The notes: generated by a model not told the origin, from the sequence alone. A stretch of DNA of 64,000 nt from Nitrospiraceae bacterium (GCA_035623075.1 DASPUC010000003.1:62001-126000), one strand, 5' to 3'. Shown: positions 39,422 to 49,876, counted from the stretch's first letter. Numbers and translations: made by a program.

Positions 39422-40414
39422 ATGGTACGAACCAGAATAATCGGGACTGGCTCATATATCCCTGAACGGGAGATATCCAATCGCGAGGTCGGTGAACCGC
39501 TAGGGGTTGATGCAGCTGCCGTGCAGCGGCTCACGGGGATCAAGGAGCGGCGCTGGGCATCTCCGGCGCAAGCCTCCTCAGATCTGGCTGCGGAGGCAGG
39601 TCGACAAGCCTTGGCGACCGCGGGTCTTGCCGCTGCTGATGTGGATGGAATAGTGGTTTCGACGACTTCGGCTGATACGGCATTCCCGTCAACGGCCTGC
39701 CTCGTTCAGCGGTTCCTGGCGTGTCGGAATGTGCCGGCCTTCGATATCTCTGCTTCCTGTTCGGGTTTTCTCTATGGACTCTCGATGGCGGACGCCATGA
39801 TTCGAAGTGGACAGCTCAAAACATGTCTCGTGGTAGCAGCCGAGGTGAAATCTCGGACGTTGGATCGGACGGATGTCGACACGGCGCTCTTGTTTGGGGA
39901 TGGGGCTGGAGCTGTCGTGGTCCGCGCAGAGCCGGGCAGCAGCCATCCGAGCAGAGGTCTCTTGGGCCTACGTCTCCATGCCGACGGATCAGGTCATGAC
40001 TACATTCGTATTCCTGCTGGAGGGTCTCGAACCCCGACGACGCAAGAGACGGTGAACGCAATGGGTCACACATTGCGGATGAAAGGATCTCCGCTGTTTC
40101 GACAGGCAGTCCGGCGGCTGGAGGAAGCTGTGCGGGATGTGGTGAAGGAGTTCGGGATTGACCTTCAAGAGGTGACGCAGCTGATCCTTCATCAGGCTAA
40201 TGCGCGTATCCTCGAGCAGGTTGCGAGACGCCTGAAGATTCCGGCAGGGCGAATCTGTTCTGTGATCGAGCACTACGGTAATACGTCTTCGGCATCTCTC
40301 CCCATTGCCCTTGATCATGCAGTCCGAGCCGGCTCGATCAGACCAAACGATCTTATCGTGCTGGGCACTTTTGGCGGGGGACTCACCTGGGCGACGGGAA
40401 TCCTCCGGTGGTGA
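39422..40414 (+). CDS. fabH: 3-oxoacyl-ACP synthase III
   Basis: FabH starts fatty-acid synthesis by condensing an acyl-CoA with malonyl-ACP. The 330-residue protein has the thiolase fold with the catalytic triad: Cys113 in DISASCSGF, His in LILHQANARI near residue 257, and Asn in EHYGNTSSAS near 287. The Shine-Dalgarno-like AAAGGAGGGGG lies about 14 bases before ATG 39422; the bases between (GGGGGCAACCCC) can form a small hairpin that would shorten the effective distance. It is not in a fab operon here. Confidence 0.93.
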   Translation: MVRTRIIGTGSYIPEREISNREVGEPLGVDAAAVQRLTGIKERRWASPAQASSDLAAEAGRQALATAGLAAADVDGIVVSTTSADTAFPSTACLVQRFLACRNVPAFDISASCSGFLYGLSMADAMIRSGQLKTCLVVAAEVKSRTLDRTDVDTALLFGDGAGAVVVRAEPGSSHPSRGLLGLRLHADGSGHDYIRIPAGGSRTPTTQETVNAMGHTLRMKGSPLFRQAVRRLEEAVRDVVKEFGIDLQEVTQLILHQANARILEQVARRLKIPAGRICSVIEHYGNTSSASLPIALDHAVRAGSIRPNDLIVLGTFGGGLTWATGILRW

Positions 40415-40501
40415 ACAATTTACAGGCCGGTAGCCGTTTCGTAATCTCGACGTAACAGGACTCGTGGAATGTAACCAGCGCACGATAGGAGGGGCGACTC
40501 G

Positions 40502-41122
40502 ATGATGTTTGGGCTGATTCCCAAGGAAGAAGCGTTCTTCGAGATGTTTAAGAAGGCCGCGCATAACATGATCGAGGGGAGTCGTCTCCTGAAAGAGATG
40601 ATGGAACACTTCCAGGATCCGGTCCAACAAGCCAAGCGAATCAAGGACGTGGAACATGTGGGGGACGGCATCACCCACGACATCGCCCTACGGCTAAACC
40701 AGACCTTTATCACGCCGATCGATCGCGAGGATATCCATGACCTTGCCAGCGCATTGGACGATATTCTCGATGTGACCGAGGCGATCGCTGACCGCTTCGT
40801 GCTCTACAAGGTAGCAAAACCGACCGATATGGCGATCAAGCTGGCAAACATTTTGTATCAAGCCTCTGTCGCGGTCGGTCGGGGAGTGGATCGTTTGGGG
40901 ATGGGCCATCCCCAAGTGAATGAATGTAGTGTTCAGGTGAATAGCTTGGAGAACGAAGCGGATCGTGTTTCTCGCGACGCAATCTCGGCGTTGTTCGAAA
41001 AGGAAAACGATCCGATGGCGGTGATCAAACTAAAAGAGATCTACGAGGGCTTTGAAGAAGGAACCGATCGGTGTGAGGACGTGGCCAATATTCTTGAGCG
41101 TATCGCCTTAAAACACCACTAA
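40502..41122 (+). CDS. PhoU-like DUF47-family phosphate regulator
   Basis: The 206-residue all-helical protein matches the DUF47/YkaA family, which is PhoU-like and nearly always encoded beside a PiT phosphate transporter, as here. Recognisable parts are EAFFEMFKKAAHN near residue 10 and the repeated acidic metal-binding segments (DVEHVGDGITHDI near 48, NEADRVSRDAI near 150). It probably modulates the transporter or the PhoR kinase from the cytosolic side. AGGAGGGG precedes ATG 40502; a second ATG follows directly. Confidence 0.9.
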   Translation: MMFGLIPKEEAFFEMFKKAAHNMIEGSRLLKEMMEHFQDPVQQAKRIKDVEHVGDGITHDIALRLNQTFITPIDREDIHDLASALDDILDVTEAIADRFVLYKVAKPTDMAIKLANILYQASVAVGRGVDRLGMGHPQVNECSVQVNSLENEADRVSRDAISALFEKENDPMAVIKLKEIYEGFEEGTDRCEDVANILERIALKHH

Positions 41123-41284
41123 ATGAACCCGGTAAGAGGCAAGGCGTGAGAGGCCAGTGGCTCATCACAAGGGATCAGACTGCGGTGCTCGACCGATCGG
41201 CGGCCTTGTTGGTTGTGTTTGTTCTCGCAGGGAATCCGCAGGGCTTGCCGCCTGCCCCCTCCCTTCGCCTCACCAGGGTGTCGC

Positions 41285-42277
41285 ATGCCTGATTTGGGCG
41301 GGATGCTCCTCCTCGTCGTCCTGCTGGCGCTCATGTTCGATTTTTCGAACGGTTGGCATGACAGTGCGAACGCAATCGCGACCGTGGTCTCCACACGAGT
41401 GGTCAGCCCGTTTGTGGCCGTGATGGCAGCGGGGGCTCTCAACGTCGCTGGCGCATTCATGTCGACGGCGGTTGCGAAGATGCTCGGATCGGGAATCATT
41501 GATCCGACGTCCGTTACACAGCAGATGGTTGCAGCAGCGTTAGCGGGGGCGATTCTCTGGAATCTGCTCACGCTCATGCTTGGTCTTCCGACCAGCTCCT
41601 CCCACGCTTTGATCGGTGGGCTCGTCGGCGCGGCGGTGACTCACGGAGGATGGGAGACCGTGAAATTGTCCGGCCTCCGGTCCGTGTTGGAAGCAATGGT
41701 CTTGTCGCCGTTTTGCGGGTTTGCGATGGGACTTCTATTAATGGTGCTGATCAGCTGGACTTGTTTCCGGATCGCGCGGAGCGTGGCGACGCGGTTCTTC
41801 AAACGGCTACAACTCTTGTCGGCCTGCTTCATGGCATTCAGCCACGGGGCGAACGATGCTCAAAAGGCAATGGGTATCATTACACTGGCTCTCCTTTCGG
41901 CGGGCCAGATTCAAACGGCGGAGGTGCCGGGTTGGGTCATCGGAGCCTGTGCTATCGCGATGGGTCTGGGGACGGCGGTGGGAGGCTGGCAGATCGTTAG
42001 GACCTTGGGGATGCGCATCGTCAAGCTCGAACCGGTTCATGGGTTCGCCGCTGAAACCGGCGCTGCAGCAGTGCTGATGGTCACGGCGCACATCGGTTTG
42101 CCAGTCAGCACGACGCACACGATCACCTCTTCGGTCATGGGTGTTGGCGCGGTTAAGCGACTGTCTGCGGTGCGCTGGGGGGTGACGAAGCGGATTCTCT
42201 ATGCCTGGTTGTTTACATTGCCCGGTGCGGCGCTGTTGTCGTGCGTGATTTATCTGCTCGGAACCAGATTGAGCTGA
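41285..42277 (+). CDS. pit: PiT-family low-affinity inorganic phosphate transporter
   Basis: The 330-residue membrane protein has the duplicated PiT motif: DFSNGWHDSANAIATVVSTR near residue 20 and FMAFSHGANDAQKAMGIITLAL near 183. It imports metal phosphate with H+ or Na+. ATG 41285 is chosen because it directly precedes the first helix; an earlier GTG at 41213 would add a charged stretch. It follows the PhoU-like gene (162-base gap) and its 3' end overlaps the converging phoR by 28 bases. Confidence 0.93.
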   Translation: MPDLGGMLLLVVLLALMFDFSNGWHDSANAIATVVSTRVVSPFVAVMAAGALNVAGAFMSTAVAKMLGSGIIDPTSVTQQMVAAALAGAILWNLLTLMLGLPTSSSHALIGGLVGAAVTHGGWETVKLSGLRSVLEAMVLSPFCGFAMGLLLMVLISWTCFRIARSVATRFFKRLQLLSACFMAFSHGANDAQKAMGIITLALLSAGQIQTAEVPGWVIGACAIAMGLGTAVGGWQIVRTLGMRIVKLEPVHGFAAETGAAAVLMVTAHIGLPVSTTHTITSSVMGVGAVKRLSAVRWGVTKRILYAWLFTLPGAALLSCVIYLLGTRLS

Positions 42278-44115
42278 GAGTCCGGCGAAACGACGTGGTA
42301 GACGGATAATCGCACCACAAAACGACTCCCGGTCGGGATATTTGCCTCTACCCACACCTGTCCACCGTGTCCTTCGACGATATGTTTCACGATGGCCAGC
42401 CCGAGCCCTGTGCCTCCCAGCTCGCGCGAGCGCGCCTTATCAACGCGATAGAATCGCTCGAAGACTCGGGGACGATCCCGTTCGGGAATGCCCATACCGG
42501 TGTCGGTGACCGTCAAGTCGATCTGATCGCTGGCGGAGCTGGCGGAAGAGGGGCCAGATGTCGCGCGATGGGCCGCGATGGTGACGGTTCCATGTTCCGG
42601 CGTGTACTTGATCGCATTGTCGATCAGGTTCATGAGCACCTGCACGAGGCGCTCTTCATCGCCAGCAATCAGCGGGAGATCCGGAGCAATCCACGACGTC
42701 AAGCGATGCCCTTTTTTATCCGCAAGGGGTTTGAGCATGGCCAAGGTCCGCTCAATGACGGTGCTGAGGTGCAGCGGGTCTCGCTTGAACAGGACTTGAC
42801 CGGATTCAATCTTCGAAAGCTGCAGCAGGTCGTCGAGAATCAAATTCAGTCGGTCGCTCTGCTTGAGGATGATATCGAGGAAGCGCGAGCTCGTGTCGGG
42901 GTCGTTTTTCCCTCCGTCGATGAGCGCCTCGACGTACCCTTTGATTGAGGTCAGCGGAGTCCGTAATTCATGGGAGACGTTCGCCACGAAATCTTTGCGG
43001 ATGTTCTCAAGTCTCCGGAGTTCGGTGATGTCATGGAGCACCAGGACCGCACAGGCTTCATTGTCCTGTTCACCTCCTGCGATTGAGGCTTCGACATGGA
43101 GGCACCGCCCACTCGGTGAGAGGATAATCTCGGATTCTTGCCCATTGCGGGATGCCAGCACGTTCGAAACCAACTGATTCAAGTCTTGGTGCTGGAACAC
43201 GTCGGCACAGCGGCGACCACGCGATTCCGATCGACTGATGTCAAACATGCGCTCAAGGGCCGGATTGACCTGAAGGACTCGACCGCGATAGTCGAGGACC
43301 ATCACCCCCTCAACCATCGAAGTGAGCATCGCCAGCAACTGCGACCGATCTTCGGACAATTCCTCGATTTTCACTCGGAGCTCGGCGGTCATGTGATTGA
43401 GCGCATCGCCTAAAAGTCCGACTTCGTCCTGCGCCGATGTTTGGATACGAACGCCGTGGTCACCGGCGGCCAGCTGACTGGCTGCCTTGGCCATGTCCGA
43501 CAACGGTTTTGTCAGCCCGCGTGCCAACCACACGCTTAGCGCGACGGCGATGAGAAACGCACTTCCGAACGCAAGAGCCAGATTGTGCTGTAACTTGCCC
43601 AACTCCTGTTCCAACATTGTCATCGGAAGCCCGAGCCTCAGAAAAATCGAATAGGTCGGGTCGCCATCCCGTTTCAACCCGACCGCTCGATACAACGTTC
43701 GCTGGCCGGTCGTGTGGCTCATGCGGAGATCGGTTCCGAATCCGGAGGCGATCGCGCTTTGAATTTCAGGCCTCGTTCGATGATTTTCGACAGCTGCCAG
43801 TTCTCGATCAGGGACGGCACTGTCGGCCAAAACCGATCCATCCGCCGCCACGAGCGTGATACGCACGAGGGCCAACGAACTCAAATCGCGGACGATCGCT
43901 TGGAGTTGTGTTGTGGGCGGCAGAGGGCTGGGACCCAGAAGAAGAGGTTGCAATTGATGAGCGACGAGCTGGGTCCGGACTTCCAGGGTTTGACTCGACT
44001 GAGCAATCTCCTGTTGCTTGATCGACTGAGCGGCGAGAAGACCGGCAGTGATGAGTCCGCAGGCGAGCACCACCAGCGTGGCGAGCGTCACCTTCCATCG
44101 GATGGGGAGAGTCAT
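42250..44115 (-). CDS. phoR: Phosphate-regulon sensor kinase PhoR-like
   Basis: The 621-residue membrane kinase has two N-terminal helices (about residues 10-30 and 178-198) around a periplasmic domain. Then follow HAMP (GLTKPLSDMAKAASQLAAGD), a PAS domain, the dimerisation domain with ANVSHELRTPLTS (catalytic His near 402) and an ATPase domain (NLIDNAIKYTPEHG, GTGLGLAIVKHI). It starts inside the last codons of phoB (4-base overlap). The PhoR assignment rests on domain order and on the phosphate genes next to it; E. coli PhoR lacks the large periplasmic domain, so the signal may differ. Confidence 0.86.
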   Translation of the reverse strand: MTLPIRWKVTLATLVVLACGLITAGLLAAQSIKQQEIAQSSQTLEVRTQLVAHQLQPLLLGPSPLPPTTQLQAIVRDLSSLALVRITLVAADGSVLADSAVPDRELAAVENHRTRPEIQSAIASGFGTDLRMSHTTGQRTLYRAVGLKRDGDPTYSIFLRLGLPMTMLEQELGKLQHNLALAFGSAFLIAVALSVWLARGLTKPLSDMAKAASQLAAGDHGVRIQTSAQDEVGLLGDALNHMTAELRVKIEELSEDRSQLLAMLTSMVEGVMVLDYRGRVLQVNPALERMFDISRSESRGRRCADVFQHQDLNQLVSNVLASRNGQESEIILSPSGRCLHVEASIAGGEQDNEACAVLVLHDITELRRLENIRKDFVANVSHELRTPLTSIKGYVEALIDGGKNDPDTSSRFLDIILKQSDRLNLILDDLLQLSKIESGQVLFKRDPLHLSTVIERTLAMLKPLADKKGHRLTSWIAPDLPLIAGDEERLVQVLMNLIDNAIKYTPEHGTVTIAAHRATSGPSSASSASDQIDLTVTDTGMGIPERDRPRVFERFYRVDKARSRELGGTGLGLAIVKHIVEGHGGQVWVEANIPTGSRFVVRLSVYHVVSPDSQLNLVPSR

Positions 44116-44822
44116 GCCGTCCGGTCCGCTTCTTTCAACTTATATCCTATCGATTTGACCGAGGTGATGGCTTCGTTCAGGAGCGGAATTTTTTGTTTCA
44201 GGCGGCGGATATGGACGTCGACGGTCCGAGTCGTACCGTAATAATCATACCCCCACACGGTGTTGAGAAGCACCTCGCGTGTGAGAACGCGGCCCGGGTT
44301 TCGCAACAGATGCTCAAGAAGTCCGAATTCTTTCGCCGTCAAGGGAATGTCTTTATTGTTCAGAGTAACCTCGTGACGGGCCAAGTCCATGACCAGGCGT
44401 CCATATTGGTATCGAGTCAGACGTTCGTCGGGTTTGCGATCAAGTCGACGAAAGAGCGCTTTGACACGTGCCATCAGCGCTTTTGGACTGAAAGGCTTGG
44501 TGACATAATCATCAGCGCCCAACTCAAGACCGATCACGGTATCCGACTCCTCGGCTTTGGCCGTCAACATGATGATGGGCAGCATCGCCGTTTCTGGAGC
44601 CGAACGAAGCCGTTTGCAGACCTCAAGTCCGTCGAGTTCGGGAAGCATTAAATCAAGGATGATCAGATCGGGCTTCTCCTGCTTAACCTGCTTCAAACCT
44701 TCTGAACCGGTCGCTGCCGTGACAGTTCGGAATCCCTCTTTCTCCAGATACAATTTGACCAATTGCAGGATGTCCTGTTCGTCCTCGACGATGAGAATCT
44801 TCTTTAACGGTGCGGGCGACAT
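44112..44822 (-). CDS. phoB: Phosphate-regulon response regulator PhoB-like
   Basis: The 236-residue OmpR/PhoB-family regulator has a receiver domain (ILIVEDEQDI, phospho-Asp in LIILDLMLPELDG near residue 54, Lys in TKPFSPKALMAR) and a winged-helix DNA-binding domain (LTAKEFGLLEHLLRNPGRV, then RTVDVHIRRLKQKI). ATG 44822 is chosen because it gives the standard length; the frame continues upstream to 44942 without family similarity. It is the first gene of phoB-phoR. Confidence 0.92.
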   Translation of the reverse strand: MSPAPLKKILIVEDEQDILQLVKLYLEKEGFRTVTAATGSEGLKQVKQEKPDLIILDLMLPELDGLEVCKRLRSAPETAMLPIIMLTAKAEESDTVIGLELGADDYVTKPFSPKALMARVKALFRRLDRKPDERLTRYQYGRLVMDLARHEVTLNNKDIPLTAKEFGLLEHLLRNPGRVLTREVLLNTVWGYDYYGTTRTVDVHIRRLKQKIPLLNEAITSVKSIGYKLKEADRTA

Positions 44823-44999
44823 GGTGAATAGGTCCAGCCTACGGGGCCGTGAAAACCCTGTCAAGAGACGGAATCTGCCGGAGGACGGGCAAAACTGTTG
44901 ACGGAACCTGCTGATCTGACGTAAGGTAAACGAGACGACCATGTTGGCTTGGCGTGAGGGCGACCAATGCTATCGGGCTATGAGGGAGAGCGGATCACG

Positions 45000-45962
45000 A
45001 TGAAGATTTATCTTGCCAACCCGCGAGGATTCTGTGCCGGCGTCGATCGGGCGATCGATATTGTTGACCTGTCGCTGAAGAAATATGGTGCGCCGATTTA
45101 TGTGCGACACGAAATCGTCCATAGCCGGCATGTCGTGAATTCGCTCCGTCAGAAGGGGGCTGTGTTCGTCGAAGAATTGAGCGAAGTTCCGGAAGGCTCG
45201 GTGGTGATTTTCAGCGCGCACGGTGTGGCGAAGTCGGTTTGGGAGGAAGCGCATCACCGACGATTGCACGTCATCGATGCGACGTGCCCTCTTGTGATCA
45301 AAGTTCACAATGAGGTGAACCGTGATTACACGCAAGGGTACGATCTCATTCTTATCGGCCACGCGGGCCATCCCGAGGTGATCGGAACACTCGGTCAGAT
45401 CCCGGACAAGTTTCACCTCGTGTCCTCGGTCGAAGATGTACGAAATCTGCAGGTCGAGAACACCACGAACCTGTCGTATGTCACCCAGACGACACTCAGC
45501 GTGGACGAATGCCGAGATATCGTCGGTGCCCTCCACCAACGGTTTCCCCACATCAAGGGGCCCCACCAGGAAGACATCTGTTACGCCACACAGAACCGTC
45601 AAAACGCGGTCAAAGAACTGGCCAAGTTGGTCGATGTCATCCTGGTCATCGGCTCCCCGAATAGCTCTAATTCCAATCGCTTGCGGGAGTTGGGGGAACA
45701 CTGCGGGATTGTTTCCTATTTGATTGACTCCGCATCCGATATCGACCCGGTCTGGCTCAAGAACGTGAAAGCGGTGGGAATTACCGCCGGGGCATCGGCC
45801 CCCGAAGTGTTGGTAGAGGAAGTTGTAGCCTACCTGAAGACCTATGGCACGGCTGAAGTTGAAGATCTCACTGTGATCGAGGAAGACGTCGAATTTCTTC
45901 TTCCGAAGGAACTCATCACAATCGAATCGTCGAAGAAACCAGTGGCGATCCAAGCAGGCTAG
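45000..45962 (+). CDS. ispH: 4-hydroxy-3-methylbut-2-enyl diphosphate reductase
   Basis: The last enzyme of the MEP isoprenoid pathway, making IPP and DMAPP with a [4Fe-4S] cluster. The 320-residue protein has the three cluster cysteines: Cys12 in NPRGFCAGV, one in DATCPLV near residue 97 and one in [10 protein letters not shown] near 196; the [10 protein letters not shown] motif near 219 is also present. ATG 45000 is required by the N-terminal [19 protein letters not shown] lies about 10 bases upstream. dxs and ispG lie 12 kb further on. Confidence 0.96.
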   Translation: MKIYLANPRGFCAGVDRAIDIVDLSLKKYGAPIYVRHEIVHSRHVVNSLRQKGAVFVEELSEVPEGSVVIFSAHGVAKSVWEEAHHRRLHVIDATCPLVIKVHNEVNRDYTQGYDLILIGHAGHPEVIGTLGQIPDKFHLVSSVEDVRNLQVENTTNLSYVTQTTLSVDECRDIVGALHQRFPHIKGPHQEDICYATQNRQNAVKELAKLVDVILVIGSPNSSNSNRLRELGEHCGIVSYLIDSASDIDPVWLKNVKAVGITAGASAPEVLVEEVVAYLKTYGTAEVEDLTVIEEDVEFLLPKELITIESSKKPVAIQAG

Positions 45963-45999
45963 TCTTTTCCCTTCCCTTACACTCAACCGTCAAAATATT

Positions 46000-46022
46000 G
46001 TGGGCTTTTTAACAAAGCCCAC
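46000..46022 (+). terminator. Hairpin after ispH
   Basis: GTGGGCTTT (46000-46008) pairs with AAAGCCCAC (46014-46022) around a 5-base loop, 37 bases after the ispH stop. The nearest T run is 11 bases further on, so termination is likely but not certain. Confidence 0.5.
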
Positions 46023-46040
46023 TACAGGCAGTATTTTTCT

Positions 46041-46073
46041 TTGATTTTTCGTAAGGTCTTGTGTTACAAGACC
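46041..46073 (+). promoter_or_regulatory. Promoter candidate of smc overlapping a dyad
   Basis: TTGATT (46041-46046) and TACAAG (46065-46070) are 18 bases apart. The -10 lies inside an 8-base inverted repeat (46055-46062 with 46066-46073), which could be a repressor site or a second small hairpin. Confidence 0.35.
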
Positions 46074-46127
46074 CCCGTTTGTCTGGTTCATTCAGGCTGG
46101 CCATACCACCCCTGAAAAGGAGTCGCC

Positions 46128-49100
46128 ATGTACCTGAAATCGCTCGAAATGCTGGGCTTTAAATCGTTCCACGAGGCCCGCATCGAATTTCCGGACGGCG
46201 TCACGGCCATCGTCGGACCCAACGGGAGCGGTAAGAGCAATGTCGTCGATGCCATCCTCTGGGTACTTGGGGAACAGAGTACAAAAACGCTCCGCAGCGA
46301 GAAGATGGAAGACGTCATCTTCAACGGGACCGAACTGCGGAAACCCCTTGGGATGGCGGAGGTGTCATTGGTGATCAGCGAATTGGATCGGATCAACGTC
46401 GATCCTTTGTCTGGGCTATCGAGTCAATTGGCCGAATTTCAGGAACTCATGATTACGCGCCGTCTCTACCGGAACGGCGACAGCGAATATCTAATCAACA
46501 AGACGCCCTGTCGCCTTAAAGACATCCGGAGCGCGTTGCTCGACACGCGCGCAGGCACCAAAGGGCACACGGTTATTGCCCAGGGACAAATTGATCAGAT
46601 TCTCAACTCCTCTCCGCAAGACCGTCGCGAGTTGATCGAAGAAACGGCCGGCATCATCCGCTACAAGAAACAGAAGGCAGAAGCTTTGCGCAAACTCGAC
46701 ACCACACAGCAGAATCTCTTACGCGTGCGCGATATCATTGCCGAAGTCAAGAAGCAGCTGAATGCCTTGGAACGGCAGGCGCGGCAGGCGCGTTCGTATC
46801 AGACGCTCCAGCAGGAGGCGAAATCCCTTGAGATCCAATTGTTGACGCATGAATACCGAACGCTCCGAGCGACCATGAAAGGTGTAGAAGCTGAACTCCA
46901 GACATGCGCTCAACAGGAATCAGGAGAAGCGGCCGAGCAGGCGCGGCTTGTGGCTGCGCTCGAACAGGTACGACTTACGGTGTTCGAGGCGAATGACAGG
47001 ATCGCCCGTGTGCACGAAGAGTTAACGACAGTCGAGCAGCAACAGGCGCAAGCGCTGACGGCGGCTGAAGTGGAGCGGAATCGAGGCGGTCTCTTTGAAG
47101 AGCAGTTGTTGCAAGGGAAACAGGAACTCGACCGACTCGCGGAAGAACGACGCCGTCTACGATCGGAGACGGAAGCCATAGAGGAAGCTCTCGTGACCTT
47201 GGAGCGCGAATCTTCGGAACGGGAACAGACCGTGACTGCGCTCGACCGTGAGATGAAAACATTACTCCATCAACGGTCCACAACAGTGGCGGAAGAAGAA
47301 CGGGGCCGACTCGACGTCCTCAACCTGACCGTCCTAGTTGCACATGCAGAACAGGGCTTGGTTCAATTAGCAACGCGCAAGCAAGACATAGCCGGGCGCG
47401 ACGAACGATTGACAAGAGAGCGAGGGGAAACCGAGGCCCAACAAGCTGCGGCACATGATCGACATCTGCAGCTTCAAGCCTCCTGCCGTGAAGCCGAGCA
47501 ATTGGTAGAGACTCTCCGCCAGCAGCATCAGCAGGTCGTGCAGCAGAATGACCGCGCGGCAGAAGACTTGGTGGTGATCGACCAACAACTACTGCGTCAA
47601 TCGGAAGAGTTGGCTGCGGTAGACTCTCACCTGCGGGCACTGCAGGGTGTGTTGCAGGAAGACATGGGGTATGGCCGTTGTGGACAGGAAGAAGCCACCG
47701 CCCTCAAAGCCTGCACCGGTGTGCACGACGCGGTGGCGGAATGGTTGATCATCCCGCCGGGCCTTGACCGCGCGGTGGACGCTATTCTCGGTGAACGGGT
47801 ACGTGGATGGTTTGTCGATGGGCTTGCAGCGGCTACCCACGCCATCGGCTTTTTGAAAGGCAACGATCTTGGGCGAGGCACGTTCATCCCTCAACAGCCG
47901 CGCTGGACCGGCCGAACTTCTTCCTTGGAAACCTGGTGGCCGACAATCAAGGATCAACCCGGTGTCGTGGGGCGTGCGGTCGACCTAATCAAGGCGGAGC
48001 ACCACCGCGAGGAAACGCGAAACTACCTCTTCGATCGTGTTGTCATTGTGGACTCGCTGGAAACGGCGACTCGGCTTTGGGAACAGCATTCGTGGTCGGC
48101 ACCAGACGGCCCCGTGCTCGTGACTGGTGCGGGAGAAATTCTCGACCCTGCGGGAGTGATGACAGGCGGACAGGTGAGTACCACAGGAGGGTTACTCCAG
48201 CGACGTCGAGAGGTTCTCGATCTCGATGCCAAGCGAGAACGATTGGTTGCTGCTGTGGAAGAGGGCAGGCAACGCCGGGAGCAGCTCCTTGCTCACGCCG
48301 TGGGCTTCAAGGAAGAGTTACGGCGGCTGGCCGATGCACTCCGCGATGCCGAGATGCGAGCGTTGTCTCTCCAAAAAGATGCGGTCGGGATCGGGCACAT
48401 ACTGGGAGAGCTGGCGCAGCGGATCGACACACTGACGAGTGATGCAACCCAACATTCGCGCGAGGGCCGGCAACTGGATCAAGAAATACGTTCCGGCGAA
48501 GCCCAGTTTGCGCAGTGGAAAAGCGAAAAACTCGGTCAAGAAACCGGGCTTGGACAGGTGCGGGCACGACTCAGCCAGATCGACCACCGTGTACAAGTGC
48601 TGCGACAAGAGCTGACAGAGGCACAGTTGATTGCCCAAGGCCTCAGGACGACCTCTGAACATCGACAGGAGGATCTGTTGCGCCTTCGGCAGGCTCAAGT
48701 CGAGGCTGATACGCGTGTCGAAGCTCTCACCCGCCAGATCGAAAGTCTCGTCACTTCGATTGAACAATGTCGGGCGGATCGGCTCAGACAGGAGACCTTG
48801 CGCCAGGAGCTGGGGCAGACAGCGGTCCAGATCAAGGCTCGACTGGTTGAAGCACAGGAGCAGCAAGCGCAAGACATGGTAACTGCCCGACAGCTTGAGA
48901 GCGGACTCGATCAAGTACACCAACGGATCACCTCGATTCGCGAGGCTCGGATGCTGGTGGAAGTACGGCGAGCTGAGGTCAAAACTCAACTCGGTACAGT
49001 GGAGTCCACTCTCCTCGGGACGTATCAGGTTGACCTCCGTCTGCTGGCAGAAGGGATGCCCGCGACCTTAACAGTCGAGCCTGGTGGCGATGCCGAGCCA

Positions 49101-49793
49101 ACGGCGAACGAGCCGGCGCTACGAGAACAGCTCCAGAAGGTCCGAGACCGACTCGATCGGATGGGGCCGATCAATCTTGCTGCGATCAGCGAGCATCAAG
49201 AGTTGGAGGAACGGTTTCGTTTCCTCTCCACTCAAGAGCAGGACCTGGCCGCGTCCATCAGCTCGCTCAAGGAAATTATTCAGCGCATCAACCGAACGAC
49301 CAAGGAGATGTTCGTCAATACCTTTGCCGAGTTGCAGCAGAAATTCGGCGATGTCTTCGCCAAGTTTTTCCCCGGTGGTCGTGCAGAGCTCCAATTGGTG
49401 GAAAGTCCTCCGGATGAGACGGATGAAAACCGCGGCCCCCAGGAACCAGGGGTGGAAATCGTCGCCCAACCTCCAGGCAAACGCCTGAAGAGTATTGCGA
49501 TGCTGTCCGGGGGGGAGAAAACCTTGACGGCCATGGCTCTGCTCTTCGCGAGCTTTCTGATCAGACCTACACCGTTCTGCATCCTCGACGAAATCGATGC
49601 ACCGCTCGATGAGGAGAACATCGGACGCTTTACCGGCGTGTTGTGCGAGCTGGCCCAGGATGCGCAATTCATGGTCATTACCCACAATAAACGGACGATG
49701 GCCATCGCGGATTCCTTGTTCGGGGTGACGATGGAAGAGCCGGGAATCTCAAAACTTGTTTCCGTCCGGTTGACCGATTTACAGCCTGCCTAG
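46128..49793 (+). CDS. smc: Chromosome segregation SMC ATPase
   Basis: The 1221-residue protein has the full SMC layout: N-terminal ATPase half with Walker A GPNGSGKSN near residue 34, a long coiled coil (about 160-510), a hinge domain (about 515-670, GRCGQEEATALKAC and later TGGQVSTTGG), a second coiled coil (about 690-1010), and the C-terminal half with signature LSGGEKTLTAMALLF and Walker B CILDEIDAPLD near 1170. It dimerises to organise and separate chromosomes. ATG 46128 follows AAAAGGAG. ScpA and ScpB are not in the window. Confidence 0.96.
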   Translation: MYLKSLEMLGFKSFHEARIEFPDGVTAIVGPNGSGKSNVVDAILWVLGEQSTKTLRSEKMEDVIFNGTELRKPLGMAEVSLVISELDRINVDPLSGLSSQLAEFQELMITRRLYRNGDSEYLINKTPCRLKDIRSALLDTRAGTKGHTVIAQGQIDQILNSSPQDRRELIEETAGIIRYKKQKAEALRKLDTTQQNLLRVRDIIAEVKKQLNALERQARQARSYQTLQQEAKSLEIQLLTHEYRTLRATMKGVEAELQTCAQQESGEAAEQARLVAALEQVRLTVFEANDRIARVHEELTTVEQQQAQALTAAEVERNRGGLFEEQLLQGKQELDRLAEERRRLRSETEAIEEALVTLERESSEREQTVTALDREMKTLLHQRSTTVAEEERGRLDVLNLTVLVAHAEQGLVQLATRKQDIAGRDERLTRERGETEAQQAAAHDRHLQLQASCREAEQLVETLRQQHQQVVQQNDRAAEDLVVIDQQLLRQSEELAAVDSHLRALQGVLQEDMGYGRCGQEEATALKACTGVHDAVAEWLIIPPGLDRAVDAILGERVRGWFVDGLAAATHAIGFLKGNDLGRGTFIPQQPRWTGRTSSLETWWPTIKDQPGVVGRAVDLIKAEHHREETRNYLFDRVVIVDSLETATRLWEQHSWSAPDGPVLVTGAGEILDPAGVMTGGQVSTTGGLLQRRREVLDLDAKRERLVAAVEEGRQRREQLLAHAVGFKEELRRLADALRDAEMRALSLQKDAVGIGHILGELAQRIDTLTSDATQHSREGRQLDQEIRSGEAQFAQWKSEKLGQETGLGQVRARLSQIDHRVQVLRQELTEAQLIAQGLRTTSEHRQEDLLRLRQAQVEADTRVEALTRQIESLVTSIEQCRADRLRQETLRQELGQTAVQIKARLVEAQEQQAQDMVTARQLESGLDQVHQRITSIREARMLVEVRRAEVKTQLGTVESTLLGTYQVDLRLLAEGMPATLTVEPGGDAEPTANEPALREQLQKVRDRLDRMGPINLAAISEHQELEERFRFLSTQEQDLAASISSLKEIIQRINRTTKEMFVNTFAELQQKFGDVFAKFFPGGRAELQLVESPPDETDENRGPQEPGVEIVAQPPGKRLKSIAMLSGGEKTLTAMALLFASFLIRPTPFCILDEIDAPLDEENIGRFTGVLCELAQDAQFMVITHNKRTMAIADSLFGVTMEEPGISKLVSVRLTDLQPA

Positions 49794-49847
49794 GCGACGA
49801 TCCAACAAAAATCCTCGTAGTTCAGAGGACTTCCACTTCTTCAATTC

Positions 49848-49876
49848 TTGACTTGAGGGAGGGCGTCTGTTATAAG
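49848..49876 (+). promoter_or_regulatory. Promoter of the hopanoid operon
   Basis: TTGACT (49848-49853) is followed 17 bases later by TATAAG (49871-49876), about 115 bases before the shc start. Its position rules out the in-frame start at 49853. Confidence 0.65.

Noticed and set aside
44970-45986. A 338-codon open frame antisense to ispH
   Set aside because: IspH on the plus strand has all cluster cysteines and the antisense frame has no recognisable domain or Shine-Dalgarno sequence.
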